From Kitasatospora phosalacinea (GTDB lineage: Bacteria; Actinomycetota; Actinomycetes; Streptomycetales; Streptomycetaceae): DNA of 64,000 bases. Positions 32,190 through 40,769 of this stretch are shown here, piece after piece; positions within the stretch are counted from its first letter, which is position 1; each line of letters starts with the position of its first letter. The notes under the pieces were generated by a model. It did no database searches, was not told the origin of the DNA, and saw only the letters and a list, made by a program, of their open reading frames with translations. The stretch is from NCBI RefSeq assembly GCF_030268885.1, contig NZ_BSSA01000015.1, forward strand, positions 1 through 64,000, written 5' to 3'. Made by a program: the position numbers and the translations under genes.

Positions 32190-33685
32190 CACTTGCCCTT
32201 CTGGTAGTCCTTCAGGAAGCAACCGTACAGGTCCTCGCCCAACTCGCCCCGGACGATCGGGTCGTACACCCGGGCCGCGCCGTCCACCAGGTCGAGCGGG
32301 GCGTGGAAGCCCTCCTCGTGCAGGCGCATCTTCTCCGGGTGCGGGCGCTCGTCGGTGATCCAGCCGGTGTCCACCGCGGTCATCAGGATGCCGTCGGTCT
32401 CGAACATCTCCTGCGCGCTGGTGCGGGTCAGCATGTTCAGCGCGGCCTTGGCCATGTTGGTGTGCGGGTGACCCGAGCCCTTGTAGCCGCGCTCGAAGAC
32501 GCCCTCCATCGCGGAGACGTTGACCACGTACTTGCGGCGCGCGGAGGACGCGGCCAGGGCCGGGCGCAGCTGCGAGATCAGGATGAACGGGGCGGTGGAG
32601 TTGCACAGTTGCACCTCCAGCAGCTCGATCGGGCCGACCTCGGAGACGGTCTGCACCCAGCTGTTGGTGGGGGCCAGGTCCGGCACCAGGCCGCCGGCGT
32701 CGATCGCGGTGCCCGCCGCGATCCGCTCCGGCGAGGCCGAACCCGTCACCAGGGCCAGCGAGGTGACCTCCTCGGCGCTCACCGACGGCCGCTCGCCGCG
32801 GTTCTGCCCCGGCAGGGCGGGCACGTCCACCGCGCCCGAGCCGAACCGGCCGATCACCGTGGAGGCGGGCAGCGCGCCCGCGGGCAGCGGCGCGCTCTCG
32901 GCCGCCACCAGTTCGCGGTACGCCTCGGGGGAGCGGCGCACGGTCTGCGCCGCGTTGTTGATCAGGATGTCCAGCGGGCCGTCCGCGGCCACCTCGTCCG
33001 CCAGCGCCATCACCTGCGCCGGGTCGCGCAGGTCGATGCCGACGATCTTCAGGCGGTGGATCCAGTCGGCGCTGTCCGGCATCGCGGTGAAGCGGCGGAT
33101 CGCGTCGTTCGGGAAGCGGGTGGTGATGGTGGTGTGCGCGCCGTCGCGCAGCAGGCACAGCGCGATGTACATGCCGATCTTGGCGCGGCCGCCGGTCAGC
33201 AGCGCCCGCCGGCCGGTCAGGTCGGTCCGGGCGTGCCGCCGCGAGCGGTTCAGCGCGGCGCAGCTGCGGCACAGCTGGTGGTAGAACGCGTCCACCTCGA
33301 CGTACCGCTGCTTGCAGGTGTAGCAGGAGCGCGGGCGTTCCAGGATCCCGGCCAGCTCGGTGGTGGTCTCGGTGCTCAGCCCGAACACGCCCGCCGTCTC
33401 GTCGTCGATCCGGCCCGGCGCGCCCGTCGCGGTCCTCGCCGTCACCGCGCGGTCGTTCGCGGTCTTGCGGGCCCGGGTCTCCTGGCGGCGGCGCTGCTTC
33501 AGGGTGCGGAAGAGGCCGCCGACCGCCATCCGGACCCGGATCGCGTCCGGGTGGTCGACGTGGATCTCGTCCAGCTCGGCGAGCACCTCCAGGCACAGCT
33601 CCAGGCGCTCGGGGTCGATGCCCTTGCCGTAGTCGGTGTCGTCCTCGACCGGGGCGCTGCCCGGGCCGCTCTGCTGGTTCGTCAC
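32186..33685 (-). CDS. Zinc-ribbon protein fused to an SDR-like Rossmann domain
   Basis: A 499-residue protein; GTG 33685 (MTNQQSGPGSAPVEDD) has GAGGAAGC correctly spaced. Residues 20-70 are helical (LEVLAELDEIHVDHPDAIRV). A CX2C...CX2C zinc ribbon follows (CYTCKQRYVEVDAFYHQLCR, then SC, about 121-142). The Rossmann domain has RRALLTGGRAKIGMYIALCL (TGxxxxIG) and ILINNAAQT. At the SDR active site Ser is in VNVSAMEG, but the YxxxK tyrosine position reads T in HTNMAKAALNM, so Tyr is missing while Lys stays. A large insert (about 240-315) widens the substrate region. It is co-translated with a Nudix hydrolase. Function unknown. Confidence 0.85.
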   Translation of the reverse strand: MTNQQSGPGSAPVEDDTDYGKGIDPERLELCLEVLAELDEIHVDHPDAIRVRMAVGGLFRTLKQRRRQETRARKTANDRAVTARTATGAPGRIDDETAGVFGLSTETTTELAGILERPRSCYTCKQRYVEVDAFYHQLCRSCAALNRSRRHARTDLTGRRALLTGGRAKIGMYIALCLLRDGAHTTITTRFPNDAIRRFTAMPDSADWIHRLKIVGIDLRDPAQVMALADEVAADGPLDILINNAAQTVRRSPEAYRELVAAESAPLPAGALPASTVIGRFGSGAVDVPALPGQNRGERPSVSAEEVTSLALVTGSASPERIAAGTAIDAGGLVPDLAPTNSWVQTVSEVGPIELLEVQLCNSTAPFILISQLRPALAASSARRKYVVNVSAMEGVFERGYKGSGHPHTNMAKAALNMLTRTSAQEMFETDGILMTAVDTGWITDERPHPEKMRLHEEGFHAPLDLVDGAARVYDPIVRGELGEDLYGCFLKDYQKGKW

Positions 33686-33789
33686 TGCCGATGCTTCCTC
33701 GATCGCCCCATCCGTACCGCCGAACTCTACGGGAGCGCCCCCCGCCGGGGCGAAGCCTGTGACCTGCCGCACTCCCCGGCCCGGCCCGG

Positions 33790-34731
33790 TCAACCGCCGC
33801 CCAGTGACCAGGCGATGACCGACAGCGTCAGCATCGACAGCACCGTCGACACCAGCACCGCCGACCGCGCCAGCACCGGCGCCGCCCCGTACAGCCGCGC
33901 GTACACGTACACGTTCTGCGCCGTCGGCAGCGCCGACAGCAGCACCGCCGCCCGCAGCTGCGGCCCCGGCAGGTGCAGCAGCAGGGTGCCGACGGCCAGC
34001 GCCGCCAGCGGCTGCCCGAACACCTTCACCAGCACCGCGACGGCCAGCTCACCGCGCTCCGGGCGCTGCGCCGCCGCGCCCGGCGGGGTGTGCAGCGACA
34101 GGCCCAGGGTCACCAGCGCGGCCGGGACGGCGGCCCCGCCCAGCAGCTCCGCCGAGTGCGCCAGCGGGCCGGGCAGCCGCCACCCGGCCGCCGAGAACAG
34201 CGCGCCCAGGCCCGCGCCCAGGATCACCGGGTTGCGCAGCGGCAGCAGCGCCAGGCGCCGCAGCCGCTCGACGGGGGAGGGGCGGGCGGCGCCGGTGGTG
34301 GCGTCCAGCACGGCCAGCACCACCGGTGTGACCAGCAGCACCTGGAGCAGCAGCACCGGCGCGACGAACGAGGCGTTGCCGAGCACCTGCGCCGCCACCG
34401 GGATGCCGAGGTTGCCGGAGTTCACGTAGCCCGCCGCCATCACCGCCACCGTCCGCTCGGCGGTGGACCGCTTCGAACGCCGTCCGGCCAGCAGGCCCAG
34501 CAGCGAGGCCACCGCCGTCCCGGCGGCGAACGCCAGCACCCAGGTGTCGGCGAAGGACGCCAGGTCGGTGCGCGCCACCACGGTGAACAGCGCCGCCGGC
34601 ATCGACACGTGGAACACGAACCGCCCGAGCACCGCCTCCGCGTCCGCCCCCAGCAGCCCCGTCCGCCCGGCCAGCCAGCCGACCGCGGTCAGCACCCAGA
34701 TCGGCGCGAACGCCGCGACCAACGCCTCCAC
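33790..34731 (-). CDS. AEC-family auxin-efflux-like carrier
   Basis: A 313-residue integral membrane protein with about ten hydrophobic helices in two repeats, starting GTG 34731 (MEALVAAFAPIWVLTAVGWL) after GGAGG. The signature regions YVNSGNLGIPVAAQVLG and AVLLSALPTAQNVYVYARLY match the discontinuous helices of AEC transporters (bile-acid/sodium symporter fold). Family members export or import organic acids such as malate or malonate; the substrate is not predictable. It lies 104 bp upstream of the SDR-like gene in the same orientation. Confidence 0.9.
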   Translation of the reverse strand: MEALVAAFAPIWVLTAVGWLAGRTGLLGADAEAVLGRFVFHVSMPAALFTVVARTDLASFADTWVLAFAAGTAVASLLGLLAGRRSKRSTAERTVAVMAAGYVNSGNLGIPVAAQVLGNASFVAPVLLLQVLLVTPVVLAVLDATTGAARPSPVERLRRLALLPLRNPVILGAGLGALFSAAGWRLPGPLAHSAELLGGAAVPAALVTLGLSLHTPPGAAAQRPERGELAVAVLVKVFGQPLAALAVGTLLLHLPGPQLRAAVLLSALPTAQNVYVYARLYGAAPVLARSAVLVSTVLSMLTLSVIAWSLGGG

Positions 34732-35448
34732 CCTGACCTCCCACCGCAGTCAACCAGGTGGGCCCGAACGTCCGGTCGGAGGGGAGGGGAGAGGAGGGGA
34801 GGAAGGGTGGGGGACGAAGGGCGGTGGGTCCGAAGGTCCGGGCGGTGGGGGCCCGGGCCGGGGCGGGTTGACGACGCGTGAGCCGGGTCACGGGTGGGGC
34901 GTGAGCCGGGTCACGGGCGGGGCGGTTCGGGTGGTCGGGCGGCTGCGGTGCGTGGTCGGGGGGAGAGCGGGGTCACAGGGCGGGACGGTGGCCGGGGTCA
35001 CACGGGGGTGGTGGGCGGGGAGGGCGGCCGGGGGCGCGGAGGCCTTGGCAGGACTGGGCCCGGGCCCAAGAGCCCCGTGGTGGGGGGAGGTTGGGCGCTC
35101 CTGTGGCCTTCTTCACAGGGGGGCCGGAATACGGGGGGTCCGGAGGAGTGAACTCCCTTGCCGTGCAAGGCGATTCGAGTTGTGGAGGAGTTGTGCAGAT
35201 GCCATTTCCGGATGTTTGCCGCTCCGTTGGGGCTCCGGCAGTCTCGTGGTTGTGCCCCGAGCCGTTCCGAGTGCTCACGGGGCTGACACGGCGCAGCGGA
35301 CCGCGAGACCAGCGCGGCGCACGCGTCCCCCGGTGAGCACGGAGCCGCCGGGCCGGCCGTCCCGGGCCGAGGAACCCGCACCGAGCGGGGATCCCGCATG
35401 TCCACCCGGGCTCGGCGTGACCTGGAACGACTCTCGGAGGTACTCGAC
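34732..35448. other. 717-bp divergent intergenic region
   Basis: The first 300 bp are G-rich low complexity with repeated GGGTCAC/GGGGAG words (for example GAGCCGGGTCACGGG twice at 34880-34920). The part 35140-35300 is less GC-rich and probably holds the transglycosylase promoter and a long leader. Because such wall-lysis genes in Streptomyces can be preceded by a c-di-AMP (ydaO) riboswitch I looked for one, but did not find its conserved blocks with confidence. Frames on either strand here look like chance ORFs. Confidence 0.5.
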
Positions 35449-36267
35449 ATGCGACGCATCAAGCACAACCTCGGCCGACTTCCCCAGGTGCGGATGGGCC
35501 ACCACCGCATGCCCGACGCCGTCCTCGGCCTCGGACTGCTCGGCGCCATCGCCGTCGGCACCGTGCTGCCCGTCTCGCAGGCGATCGCCGACCCGGCCCC
35601 CCACCGCGCCGACGCCGCCGCGGTCGCCACCGCGGACGCCCAGGGCGCCAACCGCGACGGCGACCAGGCCGCCTCCCGCGGCGAGGACCGCCAGCCCGTC
35701 CAGCAGGACCAGGCCCAGGCCCAGCCCCAGCCCGACCAGGGGCAGCAGGCCCAGGCCCAGCAGGACCAGCAGGCCGCGGAGCAGCAGGCCCAGCAGGCGA
35801 AGGCCGAGCAGGAGAAGCAGGCGGCCGAACAGCAGGCCCAGCAGCAGGCCGCGGAGCAGCAGGCCCAGCAGGCGAAGCAGGCTGCCGAGCAGGCCGCCGC
35901 CCCCGCGAAGAAGACCTACGCGAACAACCTGGACGGCTGGATCGAGGAGGCCCGCGACGTGCTGGCCGCCAACGGCAAGCACGTCCCGTCCGCGAAGGCG
36001 ATGCGGGCCGCCGCGATCGCCGAGTCCTCCGGCAACCCGAACGCCCAGAACAACTGGGACTCGAACGCCAAGATGGGCACCCCGTCGATCGGCCTGACCC
36101 AGATGATCATGCCGACCTTCAAGGCGTACGCGCTGCCCGGCCACACGGACATCCGCAACCCCGTCGACAACCTGGTCGCCAGCTCGCGCTACTGCGACGC
36201 CCGCTACGGCAACATGGACAACATGGCCGCCGCCCGCGGCTACGGCTCCCACTGGCGCGGCTACTAG
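35449..36267 (+). CDS. Secreted lytic transglycosylase with Gln/Ala-rich spacer
   Basis: A 272-residue exported peptidoglycan hydrolase. ATG 35449 has GGAGG eight bases upstream; an earlier ATG at 35398 has none. Residues 1-47 are a long signal sequence (basic stretch, then PDAVLGLGLLGAIAVGTVLP and AIADPA). Residues 75-160 are an extreme Gln/Ala/Glu repeat (QQAQQAKAEQEKQAAEQQAQ) predicted to be helical. The C-terminal SLT domain has catalytic Glu in AAAIAESSGNPNAQNNWDSN and the GTPSIGLTQMI motif. It likely cleaves wall glycan during growth or germination. Confidence 0.9.
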   Translation: MRRIKHNLGRLPQVRMGHHRMPDAVLGLGLLGAIAVGTVLPVSQAIADPAPHRADAAAVATADAQGANRDGDQAASRGEDRQPVQQDQAQAQPQPDQGQQAQAQQDQQAAEQQAQQAKAEQEKQAAEQQAQQQAAEQQAQQAKQAAEQAAAPAKKTYANNLDGWIEEARDVLAANGKHVPSAKAMRAAAIAESSGNPNAQNNWDSNAKMGTPSIGLTQMIMPTFKAYALPGHTDIRNPVDNLVASSRYCDARYGNMDNMAAARGYGSHWRGY

Positions 36268-36361
36268 GAACCGCCCGCCACGCGGAACCGCCTCTCGGCC
36301 CCCTCGGTGCACCCGCGCCGCAGGGGGCCGCGGCGTGCCCGGGGGCGGTGGCGGGGCGGCG

Positions 36362-36558
36362 GTGTTGATCCGCGCGGGCCCGCCGACCCGCCTCACCCCG
36401 CCCGAGTGCCAGGTGCCGGAGGCCGTCGTCGAGGGCCGCACCTCTCGCGCGGCGCCGTCGAGAAGCACCTGAGCGCGCTCTGCGGCAGGCTCGACCCCCC
36501 GCGGGCGGGCGGCTACGGCCGCCGGGTGCCGGCGGTGCTGCGGTGCCCGGGGGCCTAG
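36362..36558 (+). pseudogene. LuxR-family HTH remnant
   Basis: Frame from 36362 reads VLIRAGPPTRLTPPECQVPE then AVVEGRT, the first half of a LuxR HTH. After a break the next frame reads LSRGAVEKHLSALCGRLDPP to a stop at 36558, the recognition helix and C-terminus. Compared with a normal LuxR domain about eight codons around the junction (near 36445-36455) are deleted with a frame change, and the rest of the protein is absent. It is a degraded regulator gene between the transglycosylase and the Gfo/Idh/MocA gene. Confidence 0.65.
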
Positions 36559-37628
36559 ACCTCCTGCGGGGTGCCGGTCGCGGCGGAGCGTTCGACGGCG
36601 GCGAGCAGGCGGTGGTGGGCCGCGGCGGTGCGGAAGTCCGGGTGCGGGGGGCGGTTCGCGGCGGCGGCCTCGGCGAACTCCCGGTAGAGGGCCGCGACGT
36701 TGGCGACCGGTCCGTCGGCGGGGTGGAAGGGGACGGTGCGGTAGTCGGCGGGCACCTCCAGCGGCTCGCCGTCGAGCCGGATCTCCCAGTCCGTCCAGTG
36801 CGGGTAGCTGCCGGGGGTGGCGGGGATGGCGGTCAGGGTGCCCGCGGAGCCGACCAGCCTGAGCAGGAAGCCGTCCGGGGTGCCGCTGCCGCCGTGCACG
36901 GTGACGGAGGCGGCGGCGCCGTTCTCCAGGGTGCCGAGCAGCATCAGGTGGGCGGGCACCCCGTTGGGGACGGTCCGTCCGGTGCCGGTGACCTCGACGT
37001 GCTCGCGCGCACCGGGCAGCCGGGCGGAGACCTCGACCAGCGGGCCCGCGACCCGGTGCAGGACGGCCAGGAAGTGCCCGGCCATGACCGTCAGCAGCGA
37101 GGTGCCCCCGGCGGGGTCGGTGGACCACTCCAGTTCCGGTGCGATCCGGGCGCCGCCCAGCGGGTCGCCCGCGGCGACCAGGACGGCGGCCTCCAGGCGG
37201 CCGATCCGGCCCGCGGCGAGCAGGTCGGCGAGGAAGCGGGCGTCCGGCGACCAGTGGCCCTGCAGGTTCACGGCGTGCCGGACGCCCGCCGCCTCCGCGG
37301 CCCGGGCGAGGTCCTCGGCCTCCGCGGCGTCCACGCCCAGCGGCCACTCGGACAGCACGTCCTTGCCCGCGGCCAGCGCGGCCCGGACCACCGCCGCGTG
37401 CCCGGCCGCCCGGACGGAGACCACCACCAGGTCCACCTCGGGGTGCGCGACGAGCGCGGCGGCGTCGGTGAGGGCGTGCGGGACGCCGTGGGCGGCGGCC
37501 ACCGCCTCCGCGCTGGCCCGCCGGGTGGTGGCGACGGCGGTCACCGCGTACTCGTCCAGTCCGGCGAGCGCGGGCAGGTGCGAGGCGTTGGCCCAGCCGC
37601 TGGCTCCGACGATCCCGACCCTGATCAT
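36555..37628 (-). CDS. Gfo/Idh/MocA-family oxidoreductase
   Basis: A 357-residue NAD(P)-dependent dehydrogenase starting ATG 37628 (MIRVGIVGASGWANASHLPA) after GGGAGG. The nucleotide-binding motif GIVGASGWAN is followed by DLVVVSVRAAGHAAVVRAAL and the conserved E-K-P loop region, which here reads VLSEWPLGVDAAEAE (Lys replaced by Trp), a notable deviation at the residue usually acting as catalytic lysine. The C-terminal domain begins near 125. Expression is probably controlled by the divergent TetR protein via a perfect palindrome at 37652-37677. Substrate, probably a sugar or related polyol, is unknown. Confidence 0.87.
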   Translation of the reverse strand: MIRVGIVGASGWANASHLPALAGLDEYAVTAVATTRRASAEAVAAAHGVPHALTDAAALVAHPEVDLVVVSVRAAGHAAVVRAALAAGKDVLSEWPLGVDAAEAEDLARAAEAAGVRHAVNLQGHWSPDARFLADLLAAGRIGRLEAAVLVAAGDPLGGARIAPELEWSTDPAGGTSLLTVMAGHFLAVLHRVAGPLVEVSARLPGAREHVEVTGTGRTVPNGVPAHLMLLGTLENGAAASVTVHGGSGTPDGFLLRLVGSAGTLTAIPATPGSYPHWTDWEIRLDGEPLEVPADYRTVPFHPADGPVANVAALYREFAEAAAANRPPHPDFRTAAAHHRLLAAVERSAATGTPQEV

Positions 37629-37651
37629 GTGCCCTCCCGAGGTGCGCGCCC

Positions 37652-37677
37652 AGTTTCTAACCGATCGGTTAGAAACT
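37652..37677. promoter_or_regulatory. Perfect 26-bp TetR operator palindrome
   Basis: Bases 37652-37677 form an uninterrupted perfect palindrome centred on TAACCGATCGGTTA, flanked by AGTTTC and GAAACT. It lies 24 bp before the Gfo/Idh/MocA start and 75 bp before the TetR start. The ACCGATCGGT core is typical of TetR/AcrR operators, so autorepression and repression of the divergent dehydrogenase are inferred with good support. Confidence 0.85.
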
Positions 37678-37752
37678 AGGTGACGGGGCGGCCCGGGGGC
37701 AAGGGGTAACGTACCGACGGCCGGGGGACGGGACGGAGCGAGGAGGCACGGC

Positions 37753-38364
37753 ATGCCAGGCGGTCGCCCGCGCGGGTTCGACCCGCAGACCGCGCTCGAC
37801 CGGGCGCTGGAGCTGTTCCGGCGGCAGGGCTACGAGGGCACCTCCCTGTCGGACCTGACCGCGGCGATGGGCATCAACCGCAACAGCCTCTACGCCACCT
37901 TCGGCAACAAGGAGCAGCTGTTCCGCCGGGTCCTCGACCGCTACGCCGCGGGCCCCGCGGCCTTCGCCGCCGAGGCCCTGGAGGAACCGACGGCCCGGGC
38001 CGTCGTCGAACGGACGCTGCTCGGCGCCGTCGAGCTGACCTGCGGCGAGCACGCCCCGTCCGGCTGCCTGAGCGTCAACGCCGTGCACGCCTGCGGCCCG
38101 GAGTCGGAGCCGGTCCGCGCCGAGGTGGTCGCCCGGCGGGCGGCCGGGGAGGACGCCCTGCGCCGCCGCTTCGAGCGGGCGCCCGACCTGCCGCCCGGCC
38201 ACGACCCGGGCACCCTGGCCCGGCTGGTGCACACCCTCACCGACGGCCTCGCCGTGCAGGCGGCGAGCGGGCACGACCGCGAGCAGCTGCGGCAGGTCGC
38301 CGAGCTGGCGCTGCGCACGCTGTTCCCGGCGGAGGGGGGAGCGGGGCGGGCCGAGGAGGGTTGA
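37753..38364 (+). CDS. TetR/AcrR-family transcriptional repressor
   Basis: A 203-residue regulator starting ATG 37753 with AGGAGG six bases upstream. The HTH (about 8-55) reads FDPQTALDRALELFRRQGYE and SLSDLTAAMGINRNSLYATF. The C-terminal ligand domain contains TCGEHAPSGCLSVNAVHACG, with three cysteines characteristic of the TetR group whose members control SDR/aldehyde or Gfo-type dehydrogenase genes. It is divergent from the Gfo/Idh/MocA gene across a perfect 26-bp palindrome. Confidence 0.93.
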   Translation: MPGGRPRGFDPQTALDRALELFRRQGYEGTSLSDLTAAMGINRNSLYATFGNKEQLFRRVLDRYAAGPAAFAAEALEEPTARAVVERTLLGAVELTCGEHAPSGCLSVNAVHACGPESEPVRAEVVARRAAGEDALRRRFERAPDLPPGHDPGTLARLVHTLTDGLAVQAASGHDREQLRQVAELALRTLFPAEGGAGRAEEG

Positions 38365-38554
38365 CGCGCCAGGGCAGACCCTTTGGAGGTTCCTACAGGC
38401 AGGTTCCGGAATCCGGCGGCCCCGGTTGTGTCGATCTTCAGGATTCCGGCGTGAGCTGGCTCGGAACGGGGGATTCAACGAGAATCGAACGTTGGGTGTG
38501 CGCGGCTCGGCCGCGGCGCGCCGTAACGTTTCTTCCCAGCCAGAGAGCCCCTTC

Positions 38555-39994
38555 ATGCGCTTCCTGAACGACCTCAAGCCCGCGTACGACCTCACGTACG
38601 ACGACGTCTTCATGGTCCCCAGCCGCTCCGCAGTGGGCTCCCGGCAGGGCGTCGACCTCTCCTCGAACGACGGCACCGGCACCACCATCCCGCTGGTGGT
38701 GGCGAACATGACCGCGATCGCCGGGCGCCGGATGGCCGAGACGGTGGCCCGCCGCGGCGGGCTGGTCGCCATCCCGCAGGACATCCCGATCGAGGTCGTC
38801 TCCGAGGTGATCGGCTGGGTCAAGCAGCGCCACCTGGTGCACGACACCGCGCTGACCCTCGCCCCCGGCGACACCGTCGCCGACGCGCTCTCGCTGCTGC
38901 CCAAGCGTGCGCACGGCGCGCTGGTCGTGGTCGAGGGGGGCAAGCCGGTCGGCGTGGTCACCGAGGGCGACTGCCAGGGCGTGGACCGGTTCACCAGCCT
39001 GTCCGAGGTGATGTCGCGCGACCTGCTGCTGCTGGACGAGGGCATCGACCCGCGCGCCGCCTTCGACCGCCTCAACGAGGCGCACCGCAAGCTCGCCCCG
39101 GTGGTCGCCGCCGACGGCACCCTGGTCGGCATCCTGACCCGCAAGAACGCGCTGCGCGCCACCCTCTACACCCCCGCCGTCGACGCGGACGGCCGCCTGC
39201 GGATCGCCGCCACCGTCGGCATCAACGGCGACGTGGCCGGGCGCGCCAAGTCGCTGCTGGAGGCCGGGGCGGACGTGCTGGTGGTCGACACCGCGCACGG
39301 CCACCAGGAGTCGATGATCAACGCGCTGCGCGCGGTGCGCGGCCTGGACCCGCAGGTGCCGGTCGTCGCGGGCAACGTGGTCTCCGCCGACGGCGTGCGC
39401 GACCTGGTCGAGGCGGGCGCGGACATCCTCAAGGTCGGCGTCGGCCCCGGCGCGATGTGCACCACCCGGATGATGACCGGCGTCGGCCGCCCGCAGTTCT
39501 CCGCCGTCCTGGAGTGCGCCGCCGAGGCCCGTCGCCTGGGCCGGCACGTCTGGGCCGACGGCGGCGTGCGCCACCCGCGCGACGTGGCGATGGCGCTGGC
39601 CGCGGGCGCCTCCAACGTGATGGTCGGCTCCTGGTTCGCGGGCACCCTGGAGTCCCCCGGCGACCTGCAGACCACCGCCGACGGCCGCCAGTACAAGGAG
39701 AGCTTCGGCATGGCCTCGGCCCGCGCCGTGCGCAACCGCACCTCCGACGAGTCGGCCTACGACCGGGCCCGCAAGGGCCTGTTCGAGGAGGGCATCTCCA
39801 CCTCGCGGATGTTCATCGACCCGGCCCGCCCCGGCGTCGAGGACCTGATCGACTCGATCGTCGCGGGCGTCCGCTCCTCCTGCACCTACGCGGGCGCGGC
39901 CGACCTGGAGGAGTTCCACCAGAAGGCGATCGTCGGCATCCAGAGCGCGGCGGGCTACGCCGAGGGCAAGCCGCTGCACTCCAGCTGGGCCTGA
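38555..39994 (+). CDS. guaB1: GuaB1-type GMP reductase (IMPDH-related, CBS-containing)
   Basis: A 479-residue IMPDH/GMPR-family enzyme starting ATG 38555 (MRFLNDLKPAYDLTYDDVFM). The catalytic loop is GVGPGAMCTTRMMTGVGRPQ with the nucleophilic Cys, and the TIM-barrel glycine loops include VDTAHGHQESMI and WADGGVRHPRDVAMALAAGA. Two CBS motifs occupy about residues 95-205. Actinobacterial GuaB1 proteins of this type have been shown to be GMP reductases rather than IMP dehydrogenases, feeding guanine nucleotides back to IMP. It is monocistronic, ending in a strong hairpin. Confidence 0.92.
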   Translation: MRFLNDLKPAYDLTYDDVFMVPSRSAVGSRQGVDLSSNDGTGTTIPLVVANMTAIAGRRMAETVARRGGLVAIPQDIPIEVVSEVIGWVKQRHLVHDTALTLAPGDTVADALSLLPKRAHGALVVVEGGKPVGVVTEGDCQGVDRFTSLSEVMSRDLLLLDEGIDPRAAFDRLNEAHRKLAPVVAADGTLVGILTRKNALRATLYTPAVDADGRLRIAATVGINGDVAGRAKSLLEAGADVLVVDTAHGHQESMINALRAVRGLDPQVPVVAGNVVSADGVRDLVEAGADILKVGVGPGAMCTTRMMTGVGRPQFSAVLECAAEARRLGRHVWADGGVRHPRDVAMALAAGASNVMVGSWFAGTLESPGDLQTTADGRQYKESFGMASARAVRNRTSDESAYDRARKGLFEEGISTSRMFIDPARPGVEDLIDSIVAGVRSSCTYAGAADLEEFHQKAIVGIQSAAGYAEGKPLHSSWA

Positions 39995-40003
39995 CGGCGG
40001 GAC

Positions 40004-40036
40004 GAGAGGGGCCGGAGCACCGCTCCGGCCCCTCTC
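40004..40036 (+). terminator. Strong hairpin terminator after guaB1
   Basis: GAGAGGGGCCGGAGC (40004-40018) and GCTCCGGCCCCTCTC (40022-40036) form a perfect 15-bp stem with an ACC loop, 9 bases after the guaB1 stop and facing the convergent DUF5995 gene. Confidence 0.9.
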
Positions 40037-40091
40037 CTGTGCCCGCCCCGGTGCCGGCGCACCGGGGCGTCCGTCGCCGGGGACGGGGCCG

Positions 40092-40769
40092 TCAGTTCGG
40101 GTTGAGGGGGCCGAGCGGGGTGAGCAGGGCGCGGCTGACCATGCCGACCGAGCCGGAGAGGGCGTCGGTGACCAGGGTGCGGGCGGGCGGGAGGCGGCGC
40201 AGTTCCCAGAGGGCGAGGAGGGAGGCCCAGGCGGCGTCGCGGGCGCGGTCGATGCTCCAGACGGAGAGGACGTGCAGCAGCGGGCCGCCGACCGGGACGG
40301 GGAGCAGGGCGTCGCGGACCCGGGCCTCGACCTGGGCGAGCAGGGCGTTGACGCGCAGGTAGTCGGCGTGCAGCCGGTCCGGGGAGCGGTCGGTGCGCAG
40401 GCAGGTCTCCAGGACGGCGAGCGGGAGGTCGTTCTCGATGTGGGCGTTCATCCCGGCCAGGGCGAACTGCAGCGGGTGGACGCCGGGGGCGGCGCGCAGT
40501 TCGAACAGCGGTCGCCAGCAGGCGTCCGGGCGGCGTCCGGCGCGGTCCTCGTCGACGGCGGTCAGGTAGCGGGCGGCGAAGACCGCGTCGAGCTCGGCCA
40601 TGGTGGCGGGGTCGTCGAAGTACGCGGCGGCGAGGTGGTCGCGGACCAGGCGGGTGACCGTCAGGTACATCGCGTTGAACACCGCGACCCCGTCCCCGGG
40701 CGGGAGTTCGGCGGCCAGCCGGGTCATCCAGTCGACCACCTGGTCCACCGTCAGCACGGGTGCGGTCAT
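40092..40769 (-). CDS. DUF5995-family protein
   Basis: A 225-residue soluble helical protein starting ATG 40769 (MTAPVLTVDQVVDWMTRLAA) after GGAGG. The motifs RPLFELRAAPGVHPLQFALA, GMNAHIENDLPLAVLET and YLRVNALLAQVEARVR are those I associate with the actinobacterial family DUF5995. Conserved His/Asn/Asp residues in GMNAHIENDLP hint at a metal or substrate site, but no activity is established. It converges on guaB1 and is divergent from tyrS. Confidence 0.8.
   Translation of the reverse strand: MTAPVLTVDQVVDWMTRLAAELPPGDGVAVFNAMYLTVTRLVRDHLAAAYFDDPATMAELDAVFAARYLTAVDEDRAGRRPDACWRPLFELRAAPGVHPLQFALAGMNAHIENDLPLAVLETCLRTDRSPDRLHADYLRVNALLAQVEARVRDALLPVPVGGPLLHVLSVWSIDRARDAAWASLLALWELRRLPPARTLVTDALSGSVGMVSRALLTPLGPLNPN

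Noticed and set aside
34732..35448. Possible ydaO (c-di-AMP) riboswitch before the transglycosylase gene
   Set aside because: Such riboswitches precede some Streptomyces wall-lysis genes, but I could not find the conserved helices and the GGGGAACC-type core with confidence. A covariance-model search would settle it.
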